Source: Candidatus Melainabacteria bacterium
GTDB taxonomy: Bacteria; Cyanobacteriota; Vampirovibrionia; Obscuribacterales; Obscuribacteraceae
Length of the DNA: 64,000 nucleotides
Direction: 5' to 3'
Assembly (NCBI GenBank): GCA_013288645.1
Contig: JABDBL010000013.1
Location: forward strand, 1-64,000
In this document: in pieces, positions 9,650-17,956 of the stretch
How positions within the stretch are numbered: position 1 is the first letter of the stretch
How the letters are laid out: each line of letters starts with the position of its first letter
Notes under the pieces: model-generated
Seen by the model: only the letters and a program-made list of their open reading frames with translations
What the model was told of the DNA's origin: nothing
Database searches by the model: none
Translations under genes and position numbers: made by a program

Positions 9650-9866
9650 AGCAACAAGAGTACTTATAACTGTTATGACCTATCCTCACCCAAGTAAACG
9701 GTACAAGGAAATCGTGTGTACCGCTGGCATTACGGACAAAAGCGAGTGGGTTAGGCTGTATCCAATAGATTATCGATATCGCCCACATAATCAACAATTT
9801 CGTAAATATCAGTGGTTTGAAGTCGGGCTATTGCCGAGGGTTGATCCTCAACTAAAATTATTCTAG
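9633..9866 (+). pseudogene. Third gene of the DUF488 cassette, apparently truncated
   Basis: 77 residues from ATG at 9633, overlapping the end of the DUF488 frame by 17 bp. The sequence LITVMTYPHPSKRYKEIVCTAG followed by WVRLYPIDYRYRP and FRKYQWFEV matches the N-terminus of an uncharacterised family that typically follows such DUF488 genes. As I recall, family members are roughly three times longer. Here the frame stops just after FEVGLLPRVDPQLKLF, and I see no continuation in other frames before the next gene. Together with the upstream frameshift this suggests a cassette in decay. Function unknown. Confidence 0.6.
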
Positions 9867-9908
9867 CTAGATGCCTAGCCGATCAATCAAGTTAAAAGAT
9901 AGCAAAAT

Positions 9909-9959
9909 CCTTGATGTAATGTCAAAAACCCTTGATGTGCGAAAAAACCCCTTTATAAT
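9909..9959 (+). promoter_or_regulatory. TSUP-gene promoter with a direct-repeat operator
   Basis: A perfect -10 TATAAT lies at 9954-9959, with -35 TTGATG at 9932-9937 (spacer 16). The nonamer CCTTGATGT occurs twice, at 9909-9917 and 9930-9938, exactly 21 bp apart. This is two helical turns, and the second copy overlaps the -35 box. Such a layout suits a regulator bound on one face of the DNA that blocks or recruits polymerase. The predicted start near 9966 leaves a leader of about 23 nt before the ATG at 9989. Regulator identity unknown. Confidence 0.6.
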
Positions 9960-9988
9960 TGCAAAGAGTAGCAAACTAGAGTAAATAA

Positions 9989-10723
9989 ATGTCGGTTCTT
10001 ATTTTCATAATCGCATTTGCAGCCACACTCTTTGGATCTGCAAGTGGCAGTAGTTCGTCAATTATCGCCATCCCTTGTTGGCTAGGTTTAGGATTTCCGC
10101 TACCGACAGCCGTTGCTTGCGACAAAGTTAGTGCTACATTTTGGACGGCATTAGCTTCACGCAATTATTTAAGTGGCAAACAGATAGATTTTGCTTTATT
10201 GGCAGGACTTTCCGTATTCGGCATTATTGGCGCAATATTAGGCGCGCATGTGACTAGCTCCCTCAACAGCTACGTAACGAAACCAATTGTTGGATTGCTT
10301 ATTCTTGCAGCAATTTTACTTAGTTGGCTTAAAAAGGGATTTGGAGTCTCATCCAGTAACCCATTGCTAAGCAAATCAGTATGTAGTGCGCTTGGATTGC
10401 CCTTAGGATTCTATGAAGGCTTTTTTGGTTCTGGTAATAGTATTTTTACCTCTCTTACTTTATGTAAAACACGCGGATTTGATTTAATCACTGCACTAGG
10501 CCATTATTATTTTCTTGCTTTTATTTGGTGTATGTGTGCCGCCACTTCGTATTCTTTGAAGGGATTTTTCAGCTGGTGGTTGACTGTTCCGGCTGTATTG
10601 GGTTCAATTGCAGGCGGACAAATTGGTTCTACGCTCGGAAAACGTATGGGAGTACAAACAGTAAAAAAACTTTTTACTGTGGTTGGAATAATTTTTGGAC
10701 TTAAGTTACTGGCAGGGATCTAA
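9989..10723 (+). CDS. TSUP-family (TauE/SafE) membrane transporter
   Basis: 244 residues with seven to eight hydrophobic segments and the two-fold repeat of the TauE/SafE family. Gly- and Ser-rich repeat starts are visible at residues 12-25 (FGSASGSSSSIIAIP) and around 139-155 (GFYEGFFGSGNSIF). Family members export sulfite, sulfoacetate or other small sulfur-containing or organic anions across the inner membrane. The gene has its own promoter with repeated operator-like sites and a terminator shared with the convergent Cys-rich gene. Substrate cannot be assigned. The sulfur link to the Cys-rich neighbours is only suggestive. Confidence 0.82.
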   Translation: MSVLIFIIAFAATLFGSASGSSSSIIAIPCWLGLGFPLPTAVACDKVSATFWTALASRNYLSGKQIDFALLAGLSVFGIIGAILGAHVTSSLNSYVTKPIVGLLILAAILLSWLKKGFGVSSSNPLLSKSVCSALGLPLGFYEGFFGSGNSIFTSLTLCKTRGFDLITALGHYYFLAFIWCMCAATSYSLKGFFSWWLTVPAVLGSIAGGQIGSTLGKRMGVQTVKKLFTVVGIIFGLKLLAGI

Positions 10724-10740
10724 TTGATCATTTTCCGACT

Positions 10741-10785
10741 AAAAAAGACGAAAGGAGGACAAGAGTATTGTCCTCCTTCGTTTTA
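10741..10785. terminator. Bidirectional intrinsic terminator
   Basis: A near-perfect hairpin pairs AAGGAGGACA (10752-10761) with TGTCCTCCTT (10769-10778) around a 7-nt loop. The stem extends through CG pairs with one bulged A. It is followed by TTTT on the + strand and preceded by a run of A (10741-10746) that gives U residues on the other strand. It can end transcription of both the TSUP gene (+) and the Cys-rich gene (-), whose stops lie 18 and 30 bp away. Confidence 0.8.
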
Positions 10786-10814
10786 ACTAAGATTATCGCA
10801 AATCTTAGTCTGCA

Positions 10815-11054
10815 TTAACCACAGCAACCTGCACCAGATTTAGCAGTGCAATGAGTTCCTGAGCAACAAGCACAGCAATGACCGGGCTGAGTTTTTTCAG
10901 TCTTGCAACAACTTTCTTTTGTGACAGTGCTGCAATGCTTCGCAGATTGTTTTTCTACTTGGGTAGACTTATCACCAGTTTGGGCAAAGCTGGAATAAGT
11001 ATTGAACAATCCCAGAACAGAGAGAACAGTTAATGAAACAAGTAATTTATTCAT
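10815..11054 (-). CDS. Small Cys-rich secreted protein, possible metal binder
   Basis: 79 residues. A signal peptide (residues 1-24, cleavage after FA) is followed by about 55 residues holding ten cysteines in CC and HC pairs (KHCS, ESCCK, GHCCACCSGTHC, GAGCCG). Spacing of Cys and His suggests binding of soft metals such as Cu, Zn or Cd in the periplasm, but no named family is recognised. AAGGAG sits 7 nt before the ATG, a strong ribosome-binding site. It lies 82 bp downstream of another Cys-containing secreted protein on the same strand and converges with the TSUP transporter. Confidence 0.7.
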   Translation of the reverse strand: MNKLLVSLTVLSVLGLFNTYSSFAQTGDKSTQVEKQSAKHCSTVTKESCCKTEKTQPGHCCACCSGTHCTAKSGAGCCG

Positions 11055-11136
11055 GATTTTTCTCCTTAAGAAAACAAATTACGACCATCCGTTTGCAAAC
11101 ACGCTAACAGATCAAAAGCTATAATTTGCTGGCGGG

Positions 11137-11499
11137 TCAGATCAAAAGTGCACGTTTTCTTAAATAGAGCTCGTTGGAGGCCAGATGCAGCGGTCTGCGT
11201 CCGTCTATGAACATATGAATTCTGGCTTGCTTATTATCAGCAAAAATGCGCGATGTCGATGATTGCAGATCAATATTTGTTGTTTTAATCTGCACCTGAA
11301 CGACCTTATTGGGCAATTTATGAATTGGCACTGGTATGCAGCAAGCACAGTCATTTTGAATGGTTGCTTCTATACTATTGTCAATCTCTGCACAGCAGCA
11401 ATTGCCTTTAACTTCTAAAGCATTAGCAGAGGATACAACCGCTGAGCTTGTGACAAGAAGCGCTATTAATATGCTGGTAAAAAAGCGAATCATATACAT
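11137..11499 (-). CDS. Secreted protein with a double Cys cluster, unknown
   Basis: 120 residues (118 if the ATG at 11493 is used). A signal peptide (MIRFFTSILIALLVTSSAV, cleavage near ANA) is followed by two compact cysteine clusters, NCCCAE and DCACCIP, about 15 residues apart. A C-terminal part without Cys follows (residues 60-120). No family recognised. The two clusters resemble metal-binding or disulfide-forming sites of small periplasmic metal-handling proteins. The same strand and small gap to the next Cys-rich gene suggest a shared role, although a promoter-like site lies between them. Confidence 0.6.
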   Translation of the reverse strand: MYMIRFFTSILIALLVTSSAVVSSANALEVKGNCCCAEIDNSIEATIQNDCACCIPVPIHKLPNKVVQVQIKTTNIDLQSSTSRIFADNKQARIHMFIDGRRPLHLASNELYLRKRALLI

Positions 11500-11943
11500 A
11501 CCAATCTTCGTACCTTATTACTAACATATTGCCCCCGTTCAGTAAGTCTGTCAATTGCCCTAAATTTTTTAAGTTTGCACATTTTTCGGGCTACCGTGAT
11601 GTAGATTAAAAGAAAAGTTAGTGGACGAGATTTAGGTATTAGTTCAATACCGGATATTTGATAATATTTTAGTTCCGTCAAGCTCAGCAGGCGAAACCAT
11701 TTAAGCGTCTTTTTGTTAGTAAATTTAGCAATTCTTTAGCTTAAAAGCTGAAAAATAGGGCATTCCTAAACTGAAAATATTAATGACCAAAAACTGTATT
11801 TTACGGAGACGATAAAAAATTTTAATAGATTAAAAAGCGTATTAATTTAGTTCATTGCATCACAATTGACTTAACCGCATACAAAAATCTCACAAAAAGA
11901 CATTATACTCTCGAAAGCAATGCATAATGGAGAGAAATTCACT
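11500..11943. other. 444-bp intergenic stretch, little recognisable
   Basis: Strongly AT-rich DNA between the divergent Cys-protein gene and the 11944 gene. I find no convincing gene; a 63-codon frame on the minus strand at 11490-11681 has no ribosome-binding site and no protein-like features. A -10-like TATACT at 11904-11909, about 34 bp before the ATG at 11944, is the only promoter candidate, and its -35 side is poor. Confidence 0.4.
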
Positions 11944-13275
11944 ATGGCTGACCAACAAGCGCCTAAAAACGACGAGATTAAGGAAGCATCTAGAACATCC
12001 GAACCAAATACCGGTACTAATATTATTACGCAATTAGAAGAGATATGTGGACCTTTAGCCAGTGCTAAGGTCGATTCATCAAAAATCAGTGAACAAAGGC
12101 CAGCTGGATCTGAGGAAAAACCAGGATTAAAAGAAAAAGAACTGCTGTCTGCATTACTCACAACTGGACTGATTACTTCTGGTGATTTAAATGACGATCC
12201 TAAAGCCTCTTCTAAAGCAGATGCTGACGATTTAGTTGACGAACCTAAAGCCTCTGCTAAAGAAGGTGCTGATGAAAAAAGCTATAAACCAACAGCCGAA
12301 GAACTTGATAATGCATTGAAATCTGATAATCCTGCAAAAGCATTAGCAAAAATTGCTGACCGTTTAGTAGCTGAAGTTAAACCAAAACCAGGGCAAGGTT
12401 TGAACATTCCAGGTGAAGGTTTGAACGATACAAAATTCCGCGCTGCCCTTGAAGAACATATAAAAAGATCAGAACTCATAACAAGAGGAGGAGGACTTGC
12501 CGCCGCAATGGAATTTGCTAATGCAACTGGTCCAAAGTATATAGTGGGCTCCAATTCAAATCCTATGGACGGCTCAGTCAATATGCAATTTTTCGTACAG
12601 AAAGAAAAGGTAGCCCTTGAAGTTAATGCAAATGGAGATATGGCTCCTGGCCCGCGAATTGCCAACGATTTAAAAATTGCTAATCCACGAGCCGCATTAG
12701 CAGAAGACTGGGCAAAAAGAATTACTGTTGCCGCTAAAAGTACTGGTCCAGAAAAAGGTTTGAATGATCCTGCAATCAGAAAACAGATTGAGGACTTCGT
12801 AGAAAAGAATTATCTAAACGGAGCATCACCAGACTATTTTGGCCTGCAAAAGCAATTGCTAGATAAAATTAGCCCAGATTATCGTGCAGAGCTGATGGTC
12901 GGTGAATCTGAGCATGAAAGAGTTAATCTTAGATTTTCAAAAGTCGGACAAGATGGGGGTTCTGATATGACAATCCGTCCATTCTCGTCACAAGCTGAAT
13001 TAGCAGCAGAACTAGCAAAGCAATTCGAAGCGAGTTCGTGGCGAGACCAAGCTAGCATGGCTAGACCAATAGGTAGCCTATACAGAGCGTTTCAGGGCCA
13101 AATAAAGGAAGCCAAAACGCCCGCAGAAGCGGACTATCGTTGCAGAGCTTTGGTAGCTAAAATTAACGAAGCTAATGAGACCGGACGCTTGAAGTTACCT
13201 CGAGATTTTAAGTTCTCTAAAGAAGTCGAATATGAACCAAGGATAAAAGTAAAGTTCGATGATTTAAAACTATAA
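11944..13275 (+). CDS. Lineage-specific cytoplasmic protein with an internal duplication
   Basis: 443 residues, hydrophilic, no signal peptide. The first 120 residues are acidic and Ala/Ser/Lys-rich, with an imperfect short repeat (DDPKASSKADADDL, then DEPKASAKEGADEK). The rest appears to hold two related domains of about 130-150 residues, each opening with GLND plus a helix. The first is GLNDTKFRAALEEHI and the second GLNDPAIRKQIEDFV. Each then has a beta section with an F-rich strand (NMQFFVQKEKVALEV versus ERVNLRFSKVGQDG). Start ATG at 11944 follows GGAGAGA at 11929-11935. No known family recognised. It resembles in composition the N-terminal part of the 3062 gene product. Function unknown. 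Confidence 0.7.
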   Translation: MADQQAPKNDEIKEASRTSEPNTGTNIITQLEEICGPLASAKVDSSKISEQRPAGSEEKPGLKEKELLSALLTTGLITSGDLNDDPKASSKADADDLVDEPKASAKEGADEKSYKPTAEELDNALKSDNPAKALAKIADRLVAEVKPKPGQGLNIPGEGLNDTKFRAALEEHIKRSELITRGGGLAAAMEFANATGPKYIVGSNSNPMDGSVNMQFFVQKEKVALEVNANGDMAPGPRIANDLKIANPRAALAEDWAKRITVAAKSTGPEKGLNDPAIRKQIEDFVEKNYLNGASPDYFGLQKQLLDKISPDYRAELMVGESEHERVNLRFSKVGQDGGSDMTIRPFSSQAELAAELAKQFEASSWRDQASMARPIGSLYRAFQGQIKEAKTPAEADYRCRALVAKINEANETGRLKLPRDFKFSKEVEYEPRIKVKFDDLKL

Positions 13276-13481
13276 AAAGGCGTCTGCGAAGAGACTCTGA
13301 CGATCCAAAAGTTATAGCGATAAATTCGGCATTGGGGCATCTAGATTGTTCTATAATTCTTGATTCACAAATAGTAGTGAAATTAGAAAATCCACTGCTA
13401 TTTTAAACGCAGCCCTAATGCAATAACTGGGTAAATAATCAATAGCAAAGCAAGCATGACTAATCGAATAAGGTCAGCAGC

Positions 13482-15323
13482 TTAGTGGCTAACTGGCTTT
13501 TTCGGCACGCTTTGGTGCTTTTTATCAGCTTTGGCTGGAACAGGACCAGCTGCTGGTTTGGGACCTTCAATACCAAAAAATTTAAGTAATACTGCCTTAG
13601 CTATCGGAGCGCAAGTCGACCCCCCATGTCCTCCGTGTTCAACAAAGGCACTGATAGCTATACGAGGTTTATCGGCAGGAGCATAACAGGCAAACCAGGC
13701 ATGAGTTTTGCTACCAACTGGCGGTGCTTCAGCTGAGCCGGTTTTGCCCGCCACTTCGATACCATTGCCAAGTTTGGTGGCGCCACCTGTACCACTAGCG
13801 ACTACGGCTTTCAAACCAGCTAATACAACATCAAGATATTCTTTGTGAGTCTTAACTTTTTCTGGTTTGGGTGACGGTATTTGTCTATCACCAATTTTAA
13901 TAACAAAATGCAAGTTCGGTATCTGTCCACGCATACCTAAGCCACCGAATATGCGTGCTGCTTGGGCCGGAGTAACTTGCACATATGTTTGTCCAATAGC
14001 CATATGCAAAGTATTGCCTGGGTACCATTTTTCATGGCAGACGCGCAATTTCCATGCAGAGTCTGGCACTAAACCTACACCTTCATGACGCAACTCAACG
14101 CCAGTGGGTCGTCCTGCTCCGAATTTAACTCCCCACTCTTTAATCTGCTCAGGCGTTAGTTTTAACCCCATTTGATAAAAAGCAGAATCGCGAGACCAGG
14201 CAAGACACTTAACTAAATCGTATAGACCAGTAGCTTTAGTCCAATCACCAAAGAAAAAGCCACCAAGACTAACACCACCCGAAACATGTATTTTAGTGTC
14301 CGGTTTCACCACTTTACTCTCTAAAGCAGCTAATAATGTAATAGCTTTCCAGATAGATCCCGGTGGAAAACCAGAAAGAGCACGATTAAATAAGGGGTGA
14401 TCTGGAGCATTAATGCGCTTCCAAGCATCTTTGTTAATGCGCTTAGTAAAAATATTTGGATCAAAGCTTGGACGTGAAACCATTGCTAGTATTTCGCCAG
14501 TGCGCGGATCGATTGCCACAACAGCACCGGAGCGGTCTCCCAAAGCTTCATATGCGGCTTTCTGCAGGTCTAAATCGAGTGAGGTGATGAGTGACTTACC
14601 AGCAACTGGATCTCGAGTAATTTCGGGTTTAGAAGTTTCGGCAGAAATAGATTGACCACTAGCATTAACTTTGACCCTTTGTTCGCCATCAATGCCACGT
14701 AACTGTACATCATAGATGCGCTCAATACCATCTTGACCAATTACGTCCCCCATGTGACGTTCGGGTCTTGTTTCTAGCTGCCCTTGGGTAATTTCGCCAC
14801 AATAGCCAATAGCATGAGCAGTAAGATCACCTTGCACATAATTTCTACTTATATCTGGCAAAATATCTATACCGGGTAAAAATATTTTTTGCTCGTAAAA
14901 ACGGCTTACTGTACCAACATCTATGTCTCGTTCAACAACGACTGGCAAAACGGAATTCGAGGCTTTGGCCTTCAATAGGATGTTGAAAAGTTTTGGTGCT
15001 GGAACGTCAATTACACGAGCTAGTTTTTCTGCTAAGACGTCACATTGCTCCAATTCATTTGGAATTGCTATTAAAGATAGAGTTTGCTTATTAGTAGCAA
15101 GTAGATTGCCATGGCGATCATAGATAATTCCTCGTGGTGCGCGCAAAAATGTCACCCGAGTGCTGTTAGATACCGCCTTATTCAAGTAGTAGTGATTTTG
15201 AATAATTTGCAGCCATACGAGACGCGTCACCAAAATAGCTGTAGATAAAAGTATAAGAAAACGAAAATATTTTGCTTTCTGGATAGCCAGATTTATAGTT
15301 TTTTTTTGTGCTCTGGTCTTCAT
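13482..15323 (-). CDS. mrdA: Penicillin-binding protein 2, peptidoglycan transpeptidase
   Basis: 613 residues. An N-terminal membrane anchor (about 20-42) is followed by the class B dimerisation domain (RAPRGIIYDRHGNLLA) and the transpeptidase domain with SxxK as PPGSIWK, SxD as SRD and KTGSA in VAGKTGSAEAPP. All three catalytic motifs are present. PBP2 cross-links peptidoglycan during side-wall growth together with RodA and MreBCD. The C-terminal 40 residues are Lys/Pro-rich. It is the last gene of an mreB-mreC-mreD-mrdA operon and overlaps mreD by 4 bp. No rodA follows inside the window. Confidence 0.93.
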   Translation of the reverse strand: MKTRAQKKTINLAIQKAKYFRFLILLSTAILVTRLVWLQIIQNHYYLNKAVSNSTRVTFLRAPRGIIYDRHGNLLATNKQTLSLIAIPNELEQCDVLAEKLARVIDVPAPKLFNILLKAKASNSVLPVVVERDIDVGTVSRFYEQKIFLPGIDILPDISRNYVQGDLTAHAIGYCGEITQGQLETRPERHMGDVIGQDGIERIYDVQLRGIDGEQRVKVNASGQSISAETSKPEITRDPVAGKSLITSLDLDLQKAAYEALGDRSGAVVAIDPRTGEILAMVSRPSFDPNIFTKRINKDAWKRINAPDHPLFNRALSGFPPGSIWKAITLLAALESKVVKPDTKIHVSGGVSLGGFFFGDWTKATGLYDLVKCLAWSRDSAFYQMGLKLTPEQIKEWGVKFGAGRPTGVELRHEGVGLVPDSAWKLRVCHEKWYPGNTLHMAIGQTYVQVTPAQAARIFGGLGMRGQIPNLHFVIKIGDRQIPSPKPEKVKTHKEYLDVVLAGLKAVVASGTGGATKLGNGIEVAGKTGSAEAPPVGSKTHAWFACYAPADKPRIAISAFVEHGGHGGSTCAPIAKAVLLKFFGIEGPKPAAGPVPAKADKKHQSVPKKPVSH

Positions 15324-15928
15324 GATTTAACTATCGCTTCGTGTTCTAAACCAAAGTCATACCAGGCCTTGAGTGGTACAAAAATAAAAGGAGCAATGAG
15401 AGCATTTAAAACAGCCTCCGGTATCGCTATTTGCACAAAACAACTAAATACCTCGGCTCGTCCCAATATAGCGAGTTGACAGGCCGTTATAAATTCTGCC
15501 AATACTGTACCCAAAAGAACCAAGACTATGCAGTAAAAGGATGCATGCTGGATTTTCCTAAGAGGGAAATAGCCTGCTATCCAGCCAATAAGTGGATAAG
15601 AAAGCAAAAAAACAGGCAGGATAGAAGCATAAAGGGCTGCAAATACGCCTCCCACTGCCGCACCACGGACGCTACCAGACATTGCTTGGTGTAAAGCAAT
15701 ATTTGTTACGGATCTTACTTTGATATCGTCCGAACTTAATGGTTTAATTGAAGAAGTATAAATAGAAGACCAAATAATTATGAAAGTCAAAGGCAAATTA
15801 CAAAATAAATTATGCAAAGACAATTTAGTTAAGACATCGCTTTGCAAAACCCAAATGAAATAAATAACAGAAAAAGCTAAACTTAATTCCCAAAGGTAAC
15901 GGCGAGTTTTAATGGATAACCAGAACAT
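15320..15928 (-). CDS. mreD: Rod-shape protein MreD-like
   Basis: About 202 residues, largely hydrophobic with five to six membrane helices, divergent in sequence as MreD usually is. The assignment rests mainly on its place between mreC and mrdA. I prefer ATG at 15928, with AGAGG 6 nt upstream, over the TTG at 15943 in the same frame. In known systems MreD sits in the inner membrane and links MreC to the peptidoglycan-elongation complex. It overlaps mrdA by 4 bp. Confidence 0.8.
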   Translation of the reverse strand: MFWLSIKTRRYLWELSLAFSVIYFIWVLQSDVLTKLSLHNLFCNLPLTFIIIWSSIYTSSIKPLSSDDIKVRSVTNIALHQAMSGSVRGAAVGGVFAALYASILPVFLLSYPLIGWIAGYFPLRKIQHASFYCIVLVLLGTVLAEFITACQLAILGRAEVFSCFVQIAIPEAVLNALIAPFIFVPLKAWYDFGLEHEAIVKS

Positions 15929-15962
15929 AAAGAACCTCTGCAAACTTAGAAATTAAGCGTCA

Positions 15963-16769
15963 TTATTCCTCAAGTGGTGGCAACACTAGTACCTCACTCA
16001 AATCGTAACAATTTTCCGCGAATTTGACCTCTATTTGAGTACTGGTCGCATTGTTGTCACGTCTGACGCCTATCACAGTACCTACTGGATGATTTTCGGG
16101 AAAAGTACCTCCTTTACCAAGACAGACAACTTTGTCACCAATTTCTACATTTGCGTTGATTGGCACAAAGTCTATAATGGCAGCATTCTGATGATGTCCA
16201 GAAAGAATACCTGTAATACCTAGACGTGGAATGAGCACACCTAGTTTTTGATCTGGATCAGTGACCAAACGTATGACACTAGCATGATCAGATACACTAG
16301 TTACTCGTCCGACAACACCAACACCTGTAATTACAGCAGCACCCTTAGAAATATGATCGAATGTGCCCCGGTCAATAATTATCTGCTCAAACCAGTTATC
16401 TGGGTTACGGCTCACAACTTCGGCTGCTACAACTCGTCTATCAGAGTGGGTTTTTAAATCGAGCATCTGTCGTAATTTATTCGTGTCTTTTGCTTGCTGG
16501 CGCAATTTTATGAGCTCAAGCTCTCGCTCTGCTAATTTGGTTTCTAAATCTTTAATACGGTCAGCTGAGGCTAAGAGCTTTTGTACAGTATTCCGTGTGG
16601 AAAGTATTTGGGTTGTGCTTTTAGTAAAGCAACCAGAGACAGCAGCATTGACATTTAAAATCAAACCACTAGCTGGACCAATTAAATACATTAATACAAT
16701 TGCGAAAAATATTATCTCGGCAATTGTTGCCCGATCGAAGGCAAAAGAATTTTGCTTTTGCTCAGCCAT
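15963..16769 (-). CDS. mreC: Rod-shape protein MreC
   Basis: 268 residues. One N-terminal membrane helix (about 12-35) is followed by a coiled coil (residues 60-95, DRIKDLETKLAERELELIKL) and the beta-barrel periplasmic domain with typical sequence: VVAAEVVSRNPDNWFEQIII, then GVVGRVTSVSDHASVIRLVTD. MreC scaffolds the elongation machinery in the periplasm and binds PBP2. It lies 13 bp after mreB and before mreD. Confidence 0.92.
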   Translation of the reverse strand: MAEQKQNSFAFDRATIAEIIFFAIVLMYLIGPASGLILNVNAAVSGCFTKSTTQILSTRNTVQKLLASADRIKDLETKLAERELELIKLRQQAKDTNKLRQMLDLKTHSDRRVVAAEVVSRNPDNWFEQIIIDRGTFDHISKGAAVITGVGVVGRVTSVSDHASVIRLVTDPDQKLGVLIPRLGITGILSGHHQNAAIIDFVPINANVEIGDKVVCLGKGGTFPENHPVGTVIGVRRDNNATSTQIEVKFAENCYDLSEVLVLPPLEE

Positions 16770-16782
16770 TCTTATCCAAAAT

Positions 16783-17820
16783 TTAGTTCGTCAGAGCTGA
16801 ACGTTCTAATACTCGGCGATAAGCAGGATCAGAAAGGAGTCTACCTGTTCCGATTGCTACACATGAGAGAGGATCTTCAGCAACGAATACCGGCACCTCA
16901 GTTTCATTAGAAATGAGTTCATCTAATCCTTGTAAAAGAGCTCCACCGCCTGTTAAGAAGATGCCCCTATTAAAAATATCTGCCGCTAAATCCGGCGGTG
17001 TGCGTTCCAGAGTATTTTGCACAGCATCAACTATAAAGGCTAGCGGCTCACTTAACGCTTCTCTAATTTCGCCACGACTAATAGTTACTGTCCGCGGTAG
17101 TCCGTTTAGCAAATTCAAACCACGCACATCATAGCGATCGTTTTCTGTTGTTTGATAAGCGGAGCCAAGACGAAACTTAATTTCTTCTGCGGTTCTTTCA
17201 CCTATGGCCAAACTATGTACCTTTTTTAAATAACGAATAATAGCCTCGTTCAGCTCATCGCCTGCCACTCGAATAGAAGAGTTGACTACGATGCCAGACA
17301 AACTTATTACAGCTACTTCTGTTGTTCCACCACCGATATCAACTACCATAGAGCCGGTAGGTTCAGTGACTGGCATGTTTGCTCCAATCGCAGCAGCCAT
17401 AGGTTCTTCAGGAGTATAAACTTGACTAGCGCCGGCATTGCGAGCAGCTTGTCTTACAGCTTGCTTTTCCACATCTGTAATACCGGAAGGCACACCAATA
17501 GCGATTTCTGGGCTAAGTCCAAAGCCATGGTTACCTGCGACTCTTTCTATAAAAGTTTTGAGCATTATTTCGGCATATTTAAATTCGGCAATAACACCAT
17601 CGCGTAATGGACGCAATGCTTTTACTCCTTGGGGAGTACGTCCAATCATTGCTCTTGCTTCTTCGCCGGCTGCTAATAAAGTATTCGTATTATTGTCGAT
17701 AGCCACAACGGAAGGTTCGCGAAGAACAATCCCTTCTCCGTCAATATAAATAAGTGTATTTGCAGTACCTAAATCGATACCTATACATTTGCGAAAATAT
17801 CCTTTTGCCCAGTTAAACAA
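16783..17820 (-). CDS. mreB: Actin-like shape protein MreB
   Basis: 345 residues. Actin-fold motifs are clear: phosphate 1 GIDLGTANTLIY, phosphate 2 VDIGGGTTEVAVISL and the adenosine loop LTGGGALLQGLDELI. MreB forms membrane-bound filaments that steer side-wall synthesis. The likely start is TTG at 17820 (sequence MFNWAKGYF, then RKCIGIDLG), as no ATG lies near. First gene of the mreBCD-mrdA operon. The presence of the whole set predicts an elongated or actively shaped cell. Confidence 0.95.
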   Translation of the reverse strand: MFNWAKGYFRKCIGIDLGTANTLIYIDGEGIVLREPSVVAIDNNTNTLLAAGEEARAMIGRTPQGVKALRPLRDGVIAEFKYAEIMLKTFIERVAGNHGFGLSPEIAIGVPSGITDVEKQAVRQAARNAGASQVYTPEEPMAAAIGANMPVTEPTGSMVVDIGGGTTEVAVISLSGIVVNSSIRVAGDELNEAIIRYLKKVHSLAIGERTAEEIKFRLGSAYQTTENDRYDVRGLNLLNGLPRTVTISRGEIREALSEPLAFIVDAVQNTLERTPPDLAADIFNRGIFLTGGGALLQGLDELISNETEVPVFVAEDPLSCVAIGTGRLLSDPAYRRVLERSALTN

Positions 17821-17956
17821 GATTTTCTTTGCCCCTAAATGTTGCTAATCAGTCGCAAGCCTTAAAGCATAAGCTAAGTGGCTCTTATCAAGCTAAGTTT
17901 AACACGGCTCAGTGCGGTTTTATGCATTCAGCAAGCAGAACAGTTTTACAAAGCAG

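Noticed and set aside
11490-11681. 63-codon minus-strand frame
   Set aside because: No ribosome-binding site, unusual composition, and overlap with the start of the Cys-cluster gene.
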